From: Microcoleus sp. CSU_2_2
GTDB taxonomy: Bacteria > Cyanobacteriota > Cyanobacteriia > Cyanobacteriales > Microcoleaceae
Assembly: GCA_012035135.1 (NCBI GenBank)
Contig: JAAUPI010000012.1
Span: 1 to 45,757, forward strand
Direction of reading: 5' to 3'
DNA: 45,757 nucleotides
Part shown: positions 26,560 through 37,400 of the stretch, piece after piece
Position numbering within the stretch: the stretch's first letter is position 1
Layout: each line of letters starts with the position of its first letter
Program-made: the position numbers and the translations under genes
The notes under the pieces: generated by a model
The model's database searches: none
Seen by the model: only the letters and a program-made list of their open reading frames with translations
What the model was told of the DNA's origin: nothing

Positions 26560-27117
26560 TTAAAACGGAATCGGGTCGTAATCGGGATTGTCAGACTCGC
26601 TAGACGAACTTGATGGTCGATCGGACTCATAACTTGAAGACTGCTGCGAGTTCCAATCAGGACTAGACGGGCGGTTAGCGCCGCCTGGAGCGCTGCTAGA
26701 ATTGCGGTTGCGCGAGCCTAAAGGTACCACATTGCTAGGCGTAGCAGGAGGTGTGCTGTCGCGAATTTGAGTTGGTTCCGAGGTGGTTCTACTTGCAGGA
26801 ACTGAACTCATTGCATCGACACCTAGACTATAAATTTTTTGAGCTGTTAGTTCAGCGCGTTTTTCTTTGATACCATCTCTTTCGATCGTATTCATGCCTA
26901 GTCTGCCTTCAATAATCACGCGATCGCCTTCATGATATTTCTCGTGAATTTCTTCGGCTAAATTACCCCATCCTATCACCTTCAAGTGTTCGGGCGGATC
27001 TTCAGGTCTAGGGCCTGGAAACTGCACCAGCATCTCAGCTATCTGAACTTGATTATCAGGAGTATATCGGAGTTGCGGTTGTTGAATTATTTCCGCCATC
27101 AAAATGCAGCTATTCAT
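26560..27117 (-). CDS. ssb: Single-stranded DNA-binding protein
   Basis: The OB-fold occupies residues 1-105: MNSCILMAEIIQQPQLRY, IAEMLVQFPG, LKVIGWGNLAEEI and GDRVIIEGRLGMN. A Ser/Pro/Asn-rich disordered tail follows and ends DYDPIPF, the acidic-aromatic tip that SSB uses to recruit partners. Length is 185 residues. The ATG at 27117 gives the family start MNSC. A longer frame from 27180 only translates the GTAATGG repeat array into THYPLPI units and is rejected. Confidence 0.92.
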   Translation of the reverse strand: MNSCILMAEIIQQPQLRYTPDNQVQIAEMLVQFPGPRPEDPPEHLKVIGWGNLAEEIHEKYHEGDRVIIEGRLGMNTIERDGIKEKRAELTAQKIYSLGVDAMSSVPASRTTSEPTQIRDSTPPATPSNVVPLGSRNRNSSSAPGGANRPSSPDWNSQQSSSYESDRPSSSSSESDNPDYDPIPF

Positions 27118-27120
27118 AAC

Positions 27121-27173
27121 GTAATGGGTAATGGGTAATGGGTAATGGGTAATGGGTAATGGGTAATGGGTAA
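27121..27173. repeat. Heptanucleotide tandem repeat (GTAATGG)
   Basis: Seven perfect units of GTAATGG, then a partial one, begin three bases upstream of the ssb start codon. The array therefore occupies the 5' leader of ssb. It could change in copy number by slippage. Confidence 0.92.
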
Positions 27174-27190
27174 CTATCAACTGTCAACAA

Positions 27191-29734
27191 TTACCCATTA
27201 ACTAATTTATTCTGGCGCGTTGCAGCCTCAGTTTGGGTGACAAAATCGTGGACAAGGGCGCGGTACTCCTTCAAAGTTTCAGCTACCCAATCTCGGTCGT
27301 CGCTGTTGGCGAAGATGTGTACGACTGGTTCGCTAGCATCAGGCAAAACTAATATCCAATTGTCATCATCATAGTTGAATATCTTGACTCCATCTATTAA
27401 TTCTAACCGATCGGGTGAATGAGTTTCTACTAAATATCTCATCAGCGAACCCTTGACTGTCCAAGGACAGCGGACGCTGTAACTGCGGTGAGTGACGCGG
27501 GGAAGTTCGGCCTTAATTTGTCCGAGCGATCGCTCCTGAATCGTCATCATTTCGATCACTTTAGCAATGCAGAACATTCCGTCAAATCCGGGATGCAATT
27601 GTGGGAAAATAAAACCCATATTGCCACTACCGCCCAAAACCACATTCGGATTCCTGTGAGCGGCTTCCATCAGAGCAGTTGGGTTTGCCTTAGTGCGGAT
27701 TACCTTGCTTTGGTAGCGACGGGCGATCGCCTCTACCGCAGAAGACGCATTTACTGGTACTACCACTGTACCTCTGGGATGAGAAGTCAGCATCAAATTT
27801 ACCATCAGTGCCGTCAGCATTTCCCCCCGAACCGCTATTCCTGATTCGTCTACCAAAATTAGCTGTTCGCCATTGGCTGAAACTTGTACTCCAAAATTAG
27901 CACTGAGAGCTTTCACCACGCGGCCGAGTTGATCGAGTAAATATTCTCGCTCTCCATTGCTCAGAGAAGTCTGTTTGAGACTGGCATTTAGCACCACCGC
28001 ATCGCAACCAAACTTAGCTAGCATTTGCGGCAAAATTGCTCCGGAAACTGCGTAAACGTAATCAATGACTACTTTAGAATTACTGTAGCGAATTGCTTCA
28101 ACATTCATCTGTCGCTCAAAGGTGCGGGCGTAAACGTCTAGAGATTGGTTAAAGTAAGACATCTCTCCAATTTCCGGAATTAGAGCTCGCCGCAAATCTT
28201 CCTTAAAATAAGCTCCCTCAATTTTTTTCTCCGCCCCTTTAGTAATATTGATGCCTTTGATATCGAAAAATTCAATTAAAATGTGGTCAGATCGATCGGG
28301 CGAAATGCGAACATGAATCCCACCAGCAATTGATATCGTAGACGAAACCGTGCGGGCGATCGGAATTGCCGTCGATTCCAAATTGACTACATTAATTCCC
28401 ACGGACATCAAACCAGCAATCAAAGACCTCGAAACCATCCGCGAAATGCTCCGCTGATCCCGAGAAACCGATACCGAAGCACCCGGTTTCAAAGTCGAGC
28501 CGTAGGCCGCGCCTAATTTCACCGCAAATTCCGGGGTAATATCCACATTTGCCAGTCCTTGAACGCCTCGCTGACCGAACAAATTCCGCTTAGCTTGTTC
28601 TCCCCAAATTAAATTCTGATTTAACAAAGCGCCGGATTCAATATTTTTGCTCGGCCAGACGCGCACGCTAGGCCCGACTTGCGCTTCTTCTCCGACGATT
28701 GACAGGGAACCGACAACAGCACCTTCCAATATGTGAGCGCGTCTGTCTACGCGGGTACTCCGACAAATCACGCAGGCCCTGAGGTGAGCGTCTTCGCCGA
28801 TAATGGCCCCATTCCAGACTATGGGACGTTTGAGGTTGGCGTCGGCGCCGATGGTGACATTATCTCCAATTACGCTACCAGCTTCGATTTTGACTCTGGC
28901 TGCAATGCGACAGTTGTTGCCGATCATGGCGGGTAACTCAACGATCGCGCTATCGTCAATAAAGGTATTCTGACCTACCCACATTCGCGATCGCACCTCT
29001 TGGTAGTAGCTCAAATCCAAGTTAACTTTTCCTTGGAGAGCATCGTACTGAGCCTCTCGGTAAACATCTAGTTGGCCCACATCGCACCAGTAGCCCTCGG
29101 CGATGTAGCCATACATCAGCTCGCCTTTTTCCAGCAGCAAGGGAAACAAGTCTTTTGAGAAATCGGACTCTTGCTCGGCTGGCAGGTAATCCAAAACTTC
29201 GGGTTCTAAAATATAGATGCCAGTATTGATGGTATCGGAGAAAATTTCACTGGTAGATGGCTTTTCCAAAAAGCGACTGATCCGGTGATTTTCTTCAGTA
29301 ATCACCACTCCAAATTCCATCGGGTTAGAAACGCGAGTTAAAACTAGCGTAGCCTTGGATTGCTTGCTACGGTGAAATTTAATCGCCGCCGTCAAGTCAA
29401 AATCTGTGATGCTGTCGCCGCTAATGACCAGAAAAGTTCGATCGAGTAATTCCGCAATATTTTTGACACAGCCTGCGGTACCCAGAGGTTGGTCTTCCTC
29501 TACAGCGTAAGTCATTTGGACGCCAAACTCGCTGCCGTCATTAAAGTATTCGCGCATGACATCAGGAAGATAGTGCAGCGTGGCAATAATTTCCGTAATA
29601 TCATGCCTTTTTAGCAAATTGATAATGTGTTCTGCGATCGGGCGATTGAGAATAGGCACCATCGGTTTGGGCAAATCGCACGTTAGGGGTCTGAGCCTCG
29701 TTCCCGACCCCCCAGCCATCAGCACTGCACGCAT
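27191..29734 (-). CDS. Nucleotidyltransferase/phosphosugar-mutase-like fusion
   Basis: Three modules are visible in the 847 residues. Residues 1-235 are a sugar-nucleotide pyrophosphorylase with GGSGTRLRPLT (8-18), the LPKPMVPI block, GDSITDFD and FLEKP. Residues about 250-370 form a left-handed beta-helix of hexapeptide repeats (IGNNCRIAARVKIEAGSVIGDNVTIG). Residues about 380-830 resemble a phosphomannomutase/phosphoglucomutase. The phosphoserine loop of real mutases (TASHNP) is replaced by SVSRDQRSISRM, so mutase catalysis is doubtful. This fusion is usually annotated as mannose-1-phosphate guanylyltransferase. Making a GDP- or UDP-sugar for envelope polysaccharide is likely; the exact sugar is open. 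Confidence 0.85.
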   Translation of the reverse strand: MRAVLMAGGSGTRLRPLTCDLPKPMVPILNRPIAEHIINLLKRHDITEIIATLHYLPDVMREYFNDGSEFGVQMTYAVEEDQPLGTAGCVKNIAELLDRTFLVISGDSITDFDLTAAIKFHRSKQSKATLVLTRVSNPMEFGVVITEENHRISRFLEKPSTSEIFSDTINTGIYILEPEVLDYLPAEQESDFSKDLFPLLLEKGELMYGYIAEGYWCDVGQLDVYREAQYDALQGKVNLDLSYYQEVRSRMWVGQNTFIDDSAIVELPAMIGNNCRIAARVKIEAGSVIGDNVTIGADANLKRPIVWNGAIIGEDAHLRACVICRSTRVDRRAHILEGAVVGSLSIVGEEAQVGPSVRVWPSKNIESGALLNQNLIWGEQAKRNLFGQRGVQGLANVDITPEFAVKLGAAYGSTLKPGASVSVSRDQRSISRMVSRSLIAGLMSVGINVVNLESTAIPIARTVSSTISIAGGIHVRISPDRSDHILIEFFDIKGINITKGAEKKIEGAYFKEDLRRALIPEIGEMSYFNQSLDVYARTFERQMNVEAIRYSNSKVVIDYVYAVSGAILPQMLAKFGCDAVVLNASLKQTSLSNGEREYLLDQLGRVVKALSANFGVQVSANGEQLILVDESGIAVRGEMLTALMVNLMLTSHPRGTVVVPVNASSAVEAIARRYQSKVIRTKANPTALMEAAHRNPNVVLGGSGNMGFIFPQLHPGFDGMFCIAKVIEMMTIQERSLGQIKAELPRVTHRSYSVRCPWTVKGSLMRYLVETHSPDRLELIDGVKIFNYDDDNWILVLPDASEPVVHIFANSDDRDWVAETLKEYRALVHDFVTQTEAATRQNKLVNG

Positions 29735-30000
29735 AAAATCCTCCTTGCTTAAAAAGCACTCCTGATTCTTTTTAACTCGATCGAAAATTTAAAATTGTTG
29801 GGTCAGCCGTCAGCTATCTGCTCTTAATTAATTATTATCGGTGAGTCTCACAAATTTTTGGAGGCGAGTTTCTGCTCAGGTAGCGGGCGCTACCAAAAAC
29901 CTCTGTTTAAATTGCCGTTGGGGGAGAAGAAATGATAGATTAGATATACTAGTTTAGGTAGCTGACCCAAAATCCTATCAATTGCTTAGGGGTTTTTTAA

Positions 30001-30198
30001 ATGAGTACGTTAATTAGCTTGGCGTTGCTGATCGTTTATGGTGGCGGTATTTGGAAGTTTTGGAATGGTTTCGATCGCACTAGCTTCAATAGAAGTTTTC
30101 AAAATCGGCTGGTGCTGTCGTTGCTGTGGCCTGCATTAATTTTTAATCAGCCCTATCGCCAAAACTTTACAAAGGCCCTCAAAGCCTCTAAAAGGTGA
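30001..30198 (+). CDS. Small single-span membrane protein, unknown function
   Basis: This 65-residue protein has one clear membrane segment at 4-20 (LISLALLIVYGGGIWKFW) and a possible second near 37-50, ending in a basic tail. AGGGG at 29988-29992 is spaced eight bases from the ATG, a good ribosome-binding site. Tiny proteins of this type are found in many cyanobacteria, sometimes as subunits of photosynthetic or transport complexes, but I cannot name this one. It is divergent from the nucleotidyltransferase gene. Confidence 0.65.
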   Translation: MSTLISLALLIVYGGGIWKFWNGFDRTSFNRSFQNRLVLSLLWPALIFNQPYRQNFTKALKASKR

Positions 30199-30204
30199 CA
30201 TACT

Positions 30205-30225
30205 CCCCGGCCTGAAGGTACGGGG
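30205..30225. mobile_element. IS200/IS605-like terminal hairpin, solitary
   Basis: CCCCG (30205-30209) pairs with CGGGG (30221-30225), with an inner CCT/AGG pair. The minus-strand context, GAATCCCCG...CGGGGAGTATGTCA, resembles the right end of IS200/IS605-type tnpB elements in cyanobacteria, from memory. No tnpA or tnpB is present beside it, so it would be a remnant. Confidence 0.4.
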
Positions 30226-30434
30226 ATTCTAAGAGACTGTTGGCGAATTCAAAAAGTTGAAACCAAACATCCGATAATCATGGCAAAAAAACTCTGTTGA
30301 GTCAGAGGTAAAAAGAGCAGAAAAATCTGCGATGGTGTAGCCCGAATTCCTTTTCTCCTTCTGATTTTCAACCTTCGGACGATATCTGCGATCGACAATT
30401 CCCGGACTATATTCAGAATTAAGTCGATCGGCAG

Positions 30435-30653
30435 TCAAAACAACTTTACCATCAGTGGCAATTTCCCAACCGGTAGCCTCCACAAGTCTCTAAAGTATTG
30501 CAAATAGGGGTTTTCCCGGATTTGTTCGACTGTTTCCCTATCGCTAATTCCGATATTGTTTGTGAATTCCCCAGTCCGACAGGGGTTGAAAACCCCTGTC
30601 TCATAGCGAAAGTCCTCTAAAAGAGGACTAAAATCGATCGCCCTTTCCCTCAC
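30435..30653 (-). pseudogene. Remnant of an IS5/DUF772-type transposase N-terminus
   Basis: The translated stretch ISDRETVEQIRENPYLQYF matches the N-terminal DUF772-type block of IS5-family transposases. Sequence before it translates the hairpin cluster, and sequence after it (RDLWRLPVGKLPLMVKLF) departs from the family and stops. There is no catalytic DDE domain. An open minus-strand stretch at 30229-30483 shows no further transposase motif. I read this as a decayed insertion. Confidence 0.55.
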
Positions 30654-30720
30654 AATCCGCAGTCGGTTTTTAACCGACTTTCGCTATGAGGCGGGGGTTT
30701 AAACCCCCGCCGGATTGTGG
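30578..30720. repeat. Nested hairpin cluster (four stems, two outer pairings)
   Basis: Four perfect hairpins stand side by side: 30578-30600 (10-bp arms, GACAGGGGTT), 30611-30629 (AGTCCTCT), 30661-30679 (AGTCGGTT) and 30690-30711 (11-bp arms, a full palindrome starting GGCGGGGG). In addition TCATAGCGAAAGT (30601-30613) is the exact complement of 30677-30689, and CACAATCCG (30651-30659) of 30711-30719. So alternative long-range folds compete with the local ones. This is far more structure than chance allows. Confidence 0.88.
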
Positions 30721-30765
30721 AAAAATGCACAAATTATAAGATGCCCACTGCACACCTTACATTTA

Positions 30766-33700
30766 TTAATTCGTCGTTTTCCCACCCCTCTTCGCCACCG
30801 GCATCGCCACCACCTGCGGCTGCTTCTTCGCTGCAAACAGCCCAAAGAAATCGTGCAGCAAAATGTAAAAACACGGAATAATAAACAGCGTCAGCAGCGT
30901 CGCCAGCGACAAACCAGAAAACACCACAACCCCCAAAGGTTGCAGAAACTCCGAACCTTCTCCAATCCCCAAAGCGAGGGGAAACAAACCCAAAACAGTA
31001 GTGATAGTTGTCATCAAAATCGGACGCAAACGTTGAGGTGCCGCCCTGAGAATTGCTGTAGTTCGATCGACTCCTTCCTCTTCCCGAATTTGGTTCGCCA
31101 ACTCCACCATAATAATCGCATTATTCACCACAATTCCCACCAGCAAAATCGCCCCCACAATCACCGTCGCGCCGATCGCAGTTTTAGTAGCATACAGCCC
31201 CAAAATCCCCCCAGCCAAAGCCAGTGGCACCGTCAGCATGATTACCAGCGGATCGACTAGGGAATTGTACTGCACCGCCATTACTACAAATACTAAAAAC
31301 GTCGCCAATGCACCTAAAATCTTCAGCGAACTTTGCAATTCCCTATTAGTTTCTGCCGCGGCACTCGGAATGATGCGCACTCCCGGCGGCAATTTGATGT
31401 CCGCCAAAACAGCATTTACTTGATTCAAAGCATCGCCCAAACTCGCCCCCCGATTCAGATTTCCTGCAATCAAGAAAACTTGCCGCTGGTTGAGTCTCTG
31501 AATTTCCCCAGGCGCTTTTCCTACTTGAATATTCGCCACATCGCCCAACCGAATTTGACTGTTATTCCTAGCAGTTAAAGGAATAAATTTAAGTTCCGAA
31601 ATTGACTGGACAGAATCCCGATCGAACTGCACCCGCACATCTACCAAACGATTTCCCCGCTGCAATTGCGTGGGAATAGCACCTTGAATTGCTGTTTGAA
31701 TTGTCTCGCCAATTTGCCTCGCACTCAACCCGTAGATTTCCGCTTGTTCCCAATTCGGGCGGATCTGCACTTCCGGCTGCGGCGGATCTGCATCCGGGCG
31801 AAAACGAACTAATTTTACCTTCTCTTCAAAAGTTCCCAAAATATCGCGGCCGGCTTGCTGCAATAATTGTTCGTTTTCTCCTTGCAGCATGATATCAACT
31901 TCCGCACCCCGCACCGGAGAATTAGTTAACACCAAACCCCGCACGTTTTCAGGAATCAGACGCAAGCGAGTACCTTTTGGCAAATCAACTTTCTTCAATT
32001 CTTCATTCAGTCTTTCGACAAAAGCTAAGGTATTGCTGCCCGGTTTGAGAGTGATATTGCAGCCACCTCGGAGCAAATTCTCGATCGTATTGTTGCCGAA
32101 CAACAGCCCGCCCACCGTAGTTAAAGTGTATTGAGTTTCTGGCTGGCTGAGGAAAATTTTATCAGCTTCGGCCATCACTCTCTGATTCGTTTCCAAATTA
32201 GTTCCTGCGGGAAACAAAGCAAACAATCTGGCTTGTCCTGTATTAATTCGGGGCAATATTTCCTGGGGAATTTGACCCGCCATCTGCCAACTGCCGCCGC
32301 CCAATAACACGATCGCCAGTACAATTACAATTAACCGCCACCGCACTATTCCCGATAAAAATTTCCCGTAACCCGCAGCAGCGCTGTTAAAAGCTCGATC
32401 GAACGCCCGCAGCGGCCAAAAGTTGCTCAAACCGCTGGATACTCGCACGGCTAGCAGTCGGGAAGCCATCATCGGTACGACTGTCAAACCGATAATTAGA
32501 GAACCGGCTACGGCAAAACTGATGGTAAGAATTAATTCGTTAAACAACAAAGAAACCAAGCCACCGATCAGCAAAAACGGCAATACTGCAACTAAATTAG
32601 TGATGGTGGAAGCAAATAAAGCCGATTCTAATTCTTGACTGCTTTTTTCTGCTTGCTGAATTAACTGTTTGTCAGTCAAGCGTCGCTTGCCTTTTTTGCT
32701 GGTTCCTTCAACAATATTTTCCAGCATCACGATCGAGTTATCGACCACAATTCCCACGCCCAAAGCCAAACCGCCCAAACTGAAGACGTTGAGAGATAGG
32801 TTAAACAATCCCATCAGAATAATCGCCATTAAAGTTGCCAGGGGAATTGCCAAAACAATAATTAAAGTCTGGCGCAGGGAAGCGAGGAACACGAAAACCG
32901 CTGCACCAGCTAAAACAGCCCCTGTCAAACCGGAAAATACAACGTTGCTAATCGAATCGCGGATGAATTTAGACTCATCGAAAGTATTGACAATAGTCGT
33001 ACCTTCGGGAATTGCACCGGATGATTTTAATTCTTCTATCCTCTTTTTGATGTCATCTACAACTACGATCGTATTGGCGTCTGGCTGCTTTTGAATAGTA
33101 ACTTTCACAGCAGATTTTTGATTGAGAAATACCTTAACGCGCTCTTCTTCTGTCCCGTCAATTACCTTGGCAAAATCCCGCAAAAAACGCGCCTTGGTGG
33201 ATTGGAACCCGATGCTTGAAAAGAAATTTCCTGAATTTCTTTCGCACTCCGAAACCTACCGACGGTGCGAGTTAAAGGTTCCGCCGCTTCTTGTCGCAGC
33301 CGCCCGCCGGAAGTATCGAGGTTGCGGGCTTCAAGGGCGTTTAAGACATCGGAAACACTCACTCCCAAAGATTGCAAGCGATTTAAGTCAATATTTACTT
33401 GAATTTCTTCTTGCACGCCCCCCGCAACATCAACTGCTGCTACCCCTGGAATTACATTTAGTTCGCGGGCCAATTCTTCATCAGCAAATACCCGCAAATC
33501 TACCCCTCGCAGGGAGTTGGAAGTCAGGGCAAATTCGTAAACCGGCTGTTGGGAAGGATCGAATTTGAACAGTCTGGGAGATTCAACTGTATCGGGAAGT
33601 CGGTTGCGAATGCGGTTGACGGCGGCTGTCGCGTCGTTGAGGGCTTGGTCGATATTTCCCCCCGGTTTGAAGAATAAATCGACGCTGACTTGTCCTTCGC

Positions 33701-33980
33701 GGGTACGGGAGAAAACTTGGATGACGCCTTCGGTGGCGGAAAGTCCTTGTTCGAGGGGGCGGGTAACTTCGTCAACGGCGACTTCCGGGGAGACTCCGGG
33801 GGCGTCGAGGCGCACGCCGATGCGGGGATACGTGATGGAGGGTAGCAAGTCAACGGGCAGTTGGGTGATATAAAAAACGCCCATGACTATAATTGCTAGT
33901 GTCAGCATGAGGGTGCCGATGTGGCGGCGGATTGAGAGGCCGCTGATGCTGAATCCGGTTTTTCGGCAGTCATTTGTCAA
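30766..33980 (-). pseudogene. RND (HAE1/AcrB-type) efflux transporter, frameshifted
   Basis: The N-terminal part (33980 to about 33160) and the C-terminal 805 residues are two frames of one RND transporter of about 1,071 residues. The first part has SIRRHIGTLMLTLAIIVMGVF and QLPVDLLPSITYPRIGV. The second has TM segments with GLALGVGIVVDNSIVMLENI, PENVRGL and a final FxxxPxxY-type membrane end. The join is SGSNPPRRVF then LRDFAKVIDG. A run of six A on the plus strand (33182-33187) breaks the frame; seven would repair it. The first frame has only a TTG start at 33980; a nearby ATG at 33973 is off by one base, again beside an A-run. No membrane fusion protein gene is adjacent. Confidence 0.85.
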
Positions 33981-34413
33981 TTTTCCTCGCTATCTGTTGG
34001 CGCTTGACTATTTACCACGAGTAAATTCAATTGCCAGAGAAATTTGCAATTCTCTTGGCTGCTTTTATCAGTATAATTTCTATTTTTCAACTACCTCTCC
34101 AGAACTAAGTAATTACTTTTAAGTAGGTTGGCAGTGCAACAATATATTTTTTTATTAAGCATATTTGACTTTACGTGAAATTGTCGATCGCATTTTATAG
34201 TTAACTCTTCGGATTCTATCTAGAACTGTTTGCGGGTGTAGTGTCGGTAACTTATACTCCATCGGGATTCTAGTCGATCGTCAACCCTTGGGCTTACCTA
34301 TAATTCACGTTAAGTAAAGTTTTTCACCTCTTAAGGAACATTGACAACAACTCTTGAGTCTCAAACACTAAATTCTCAAAAATCAGCATTTTTACGTAAC
34401 AGGGTATATCGCC
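33981..34413. other. Divergent promoter region, RND transporter / RTX protein
   Basis: This 433-base AT-rich region shows no gene. A TATAAT at 34299-34304 is a possible -10 element for the RTX gene, about 110 bases before its ATG, without a clear -35. Nothing repeat-like stands out. Confidence 0.45.
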
Positions 34414-37400
34414 ATGATACCAGTTTTTTCTGCCCAACTCCAAGGATGTTGGGATGACTTCAGCGCGGGCAATTTGCTATTGCTGGGCAAAAGCTGCGAT
34501 CGCACCAACAACTTCAGTACCACAGTATTTATTGACTCAGCAATAGAAGACTATCAAAACCTGATTGCCGGAGTCACATTAGAAGCAGAGATTATCATAC
34601 TCGATCGAGAGCGAGATGGGATCGAGCAAATCAGCGAAATTCTAGGAAGCCGTACTAATATTAGCGCCCTCCACATCGTTTGCCACGGCAGTCCAGGCAG
34701 CTTGCAACTAGGCAGCACAACACTGTGCCTGCACAACCTAGAAAATTATACAAATCAATTGCAGCAATGGCAAAAAGCTTTTCAAGCTTCGCATCAAACA
34801 GATGGTCAGTTGGCAGCCATTTTTCTCTACGGTTGCAGTGTAGCACAAGGAGAAATTGGCGAAAAATTCGTGCAGCGGTTAAGTCAAATAACACTAGCAA
34901 ATATAGCAGCTTCTACCACTATAATCGGCAGTGAATTGCTCGGCGGCAACTGGGAATTAGAATATACGACAGGAGAGATTAAAACATCTTTAGTGTTCGC
35001 TCCAGAAGTGCTAGCAAATTACCCAGGAATTCTGCCACTTAAAGTTGATTACGATAGCTCATTTCCCGCTGATGCAAAAGTATCATTTGATTTCGCAGTT
35101 AACATCTGGAATCGGCTCATCGACACATCCAAAATAGATACCACGATTCAGGCGAATTGGAAATCTTTTCCAATAAATGCTCTTGGTCTAGGAGGATCGG
35201 TGTTGTCACTAAATTTTCCCAATGCTCCCGTAAAGAATACTTTTTATCCAGGACTATTGGCAAATCAGTTAGCTGGCACAGATTTAAACGGCACAGACAA
35301 TCCAGAAATTATTGTTTCACTTAACAGTGATGTTGATAATTGGTACTTTGGCACAGATGCCAATCCGGAATTTCAACAGTATGATTTAATTACTGTTGTT
35401 TTGCATGAAATCTGTCACGGGCTGGGATTTTTGGACACATTTGATTACGACACAAATACTAACGAAGGCAGTTTTTCGTTTGATAGCGCTCCCTATATCT
35501 ACGACACTTTTATTGAGAACGGTGCTAATCAGAAACTACTTACCGACTTTGCCATACCTTCTGTCACCCTAGGAAATCAGCTAATCAGTGATAATCTTTT
35601 CTTTAATGGCCCGAAAGCTAAAGCAGCAAATAATAACAATCCTCCCAAAATTTACGCACCAACTACATACCAAGCAGGTTCCAGTATCCAGCACCTAGAT
35701 GAGGATACTTATCCCCTAGCAAGTGGCAACGGATTGATGACGCCTAAACTGCCTCCAGGCGAAGCCAATCATGACCCAGGTTCTATCACCCTTGGTATAC
35801 TCCAGGACTTAGGTTGGAAAGTCAATGCTGACTTGGAAGTAATCAAAACAGTAAACAACTCCGCACCCAACGAAGGCAGCGCTATTGTCTATACTCTTAC
35901 CGTCAAAAATGCTGCACCAAGCAATCCAGCTACAAACATCAAACTGACAGATTTACTGCCAAAAGACCTCACCCTGACAAAAAATACTCCCAGTCAAGGC
36001 ACTTATAACACTACCACTGGCATCTGGGATTTGGGTAACTTAGATGTCAATGCTAATGCTACCCTCACACTCAATGCTACAGTCAATCCCGGTACCGGCG
36101 GAAAAACCATCAGTAGTGTTGCCGAAATCACTGCTGTCGATCAAAATGACCCAGATTCTATTCAAAATAACGGCGTTGCCACTGAAGACGACTATAGCAA
36201 AGTTAACATCAAAGTCATCAATATTGCCCCCGTACTCAATGGGAATTTCACTTTTACCGCCATCAACGAAGATGTCCCGAATATTAATAACAGTGGCAAC
36301 CTTGTTTCTACTTTTGACAGTCTAATTACTGAGACGGGAGACAAAGGAATTGCTGTCACTGCCGCAGACAATACTAACGGTACTTGGCAATATTCCACCG
36401 ATGGCGGAACTAATTGGACTGCTGTCAGTACAGTATCAAATACTGCTGCTAGATTACTCGCAGCCGATGCCAATACCCGCATCCGTTTTGTACCTAAAGC
36501 TGACTACAACGGTACTGTTACTAATGGCATCACTTTTCACGCATGGGACAGGACATTCGGCACGAGTGGCGGCACTGCGGATGTTAGTTTTAATGGAGGA
36601 ACTACAACATTTAGCACAGCCGCTGGCACTGCAACAATTACGGTTAATCCTGTTAACGATCCGCCTGCTTTCAGCAACAAAGGCAATCAAACTCTCTCCG
36701 CAGGAACTACCAGTCCGCAGACTGTTAGTAACTGGGCGAATAATATCATTTTTGGGCCGGATAACGAGAGTTCTCAGAGTGTATCGGCCTTCAATTTTAC
36801 CGTTACTGACGGCATTAATTTATTTGCGACTCCTCCCGCTATTGATAACAGCGGCAATCTCACCTATACTCCCAATGGCACTGCGGGCAAGGCAAATATT
36901 AGTGTCACCTTAAAAGATAGTGGTGGCACGGTGAATGGGGGTGTAGATACTTCAACAACTCCGGCAATTTTATCGATTGCGGTTAATGCCGATACTGCTG
37001 CACCTCAAGCGAATCTTTCTCCTGTTAGCGAGATTACTACAAGCGGTGGCACTAGCACAAATTTGACTGTGACTTACAGCGACGATGTAGCAGTTAAGGT
37101 TGATAGTTTTGATAATTCAGATATCCGAGTAACGGGTACAGGCGGTTTTAATCAATTAGCTAAATTCGTCAAGTTTACCCCTGCTGGCAGCGGTACTAAT
37201 CTTACAGCTACTTATGAAATTAGTCCTGCTGGGGGTATTTGGGATAGTGCTGATAATGGCAATTATATGGTAGCACTTGAGGCAAATCAAGTTAGCGATC
37301 GTAGCAGCAATTTTGCAATTGCTGGCAATTTAGGAACCTTCAATGTCAATATAACTCCGACGCCAATTCCAACTCCAATTCCAACGCCAATTCCAACTCC

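Larger units (their letters stand above)
30199..30765. other. Intergenic mobile-element scar
   Basis: These 567 bases have no intact gene. In order they hold a CCCCG/CGGGG hairpin like an IS200/IS605 end (30205-30225), a degenerate minus-strand transposase fragment (30435-30653), and a cluster of four hairpins inside two longer inverted pairs (30578-30720). Confidence 0.6.

Noticed and set aside
26560-27180. Extended SSB start at 27180
   Set aside because: The extra residues are THYPLPI units translated from the GTAATGG array, and MNSC at 27117 is the family start.
30766-33094. Several plus-strand frames across the RND gene
   Set aside because: They are shadows of the transporter; none has a start context or family match.
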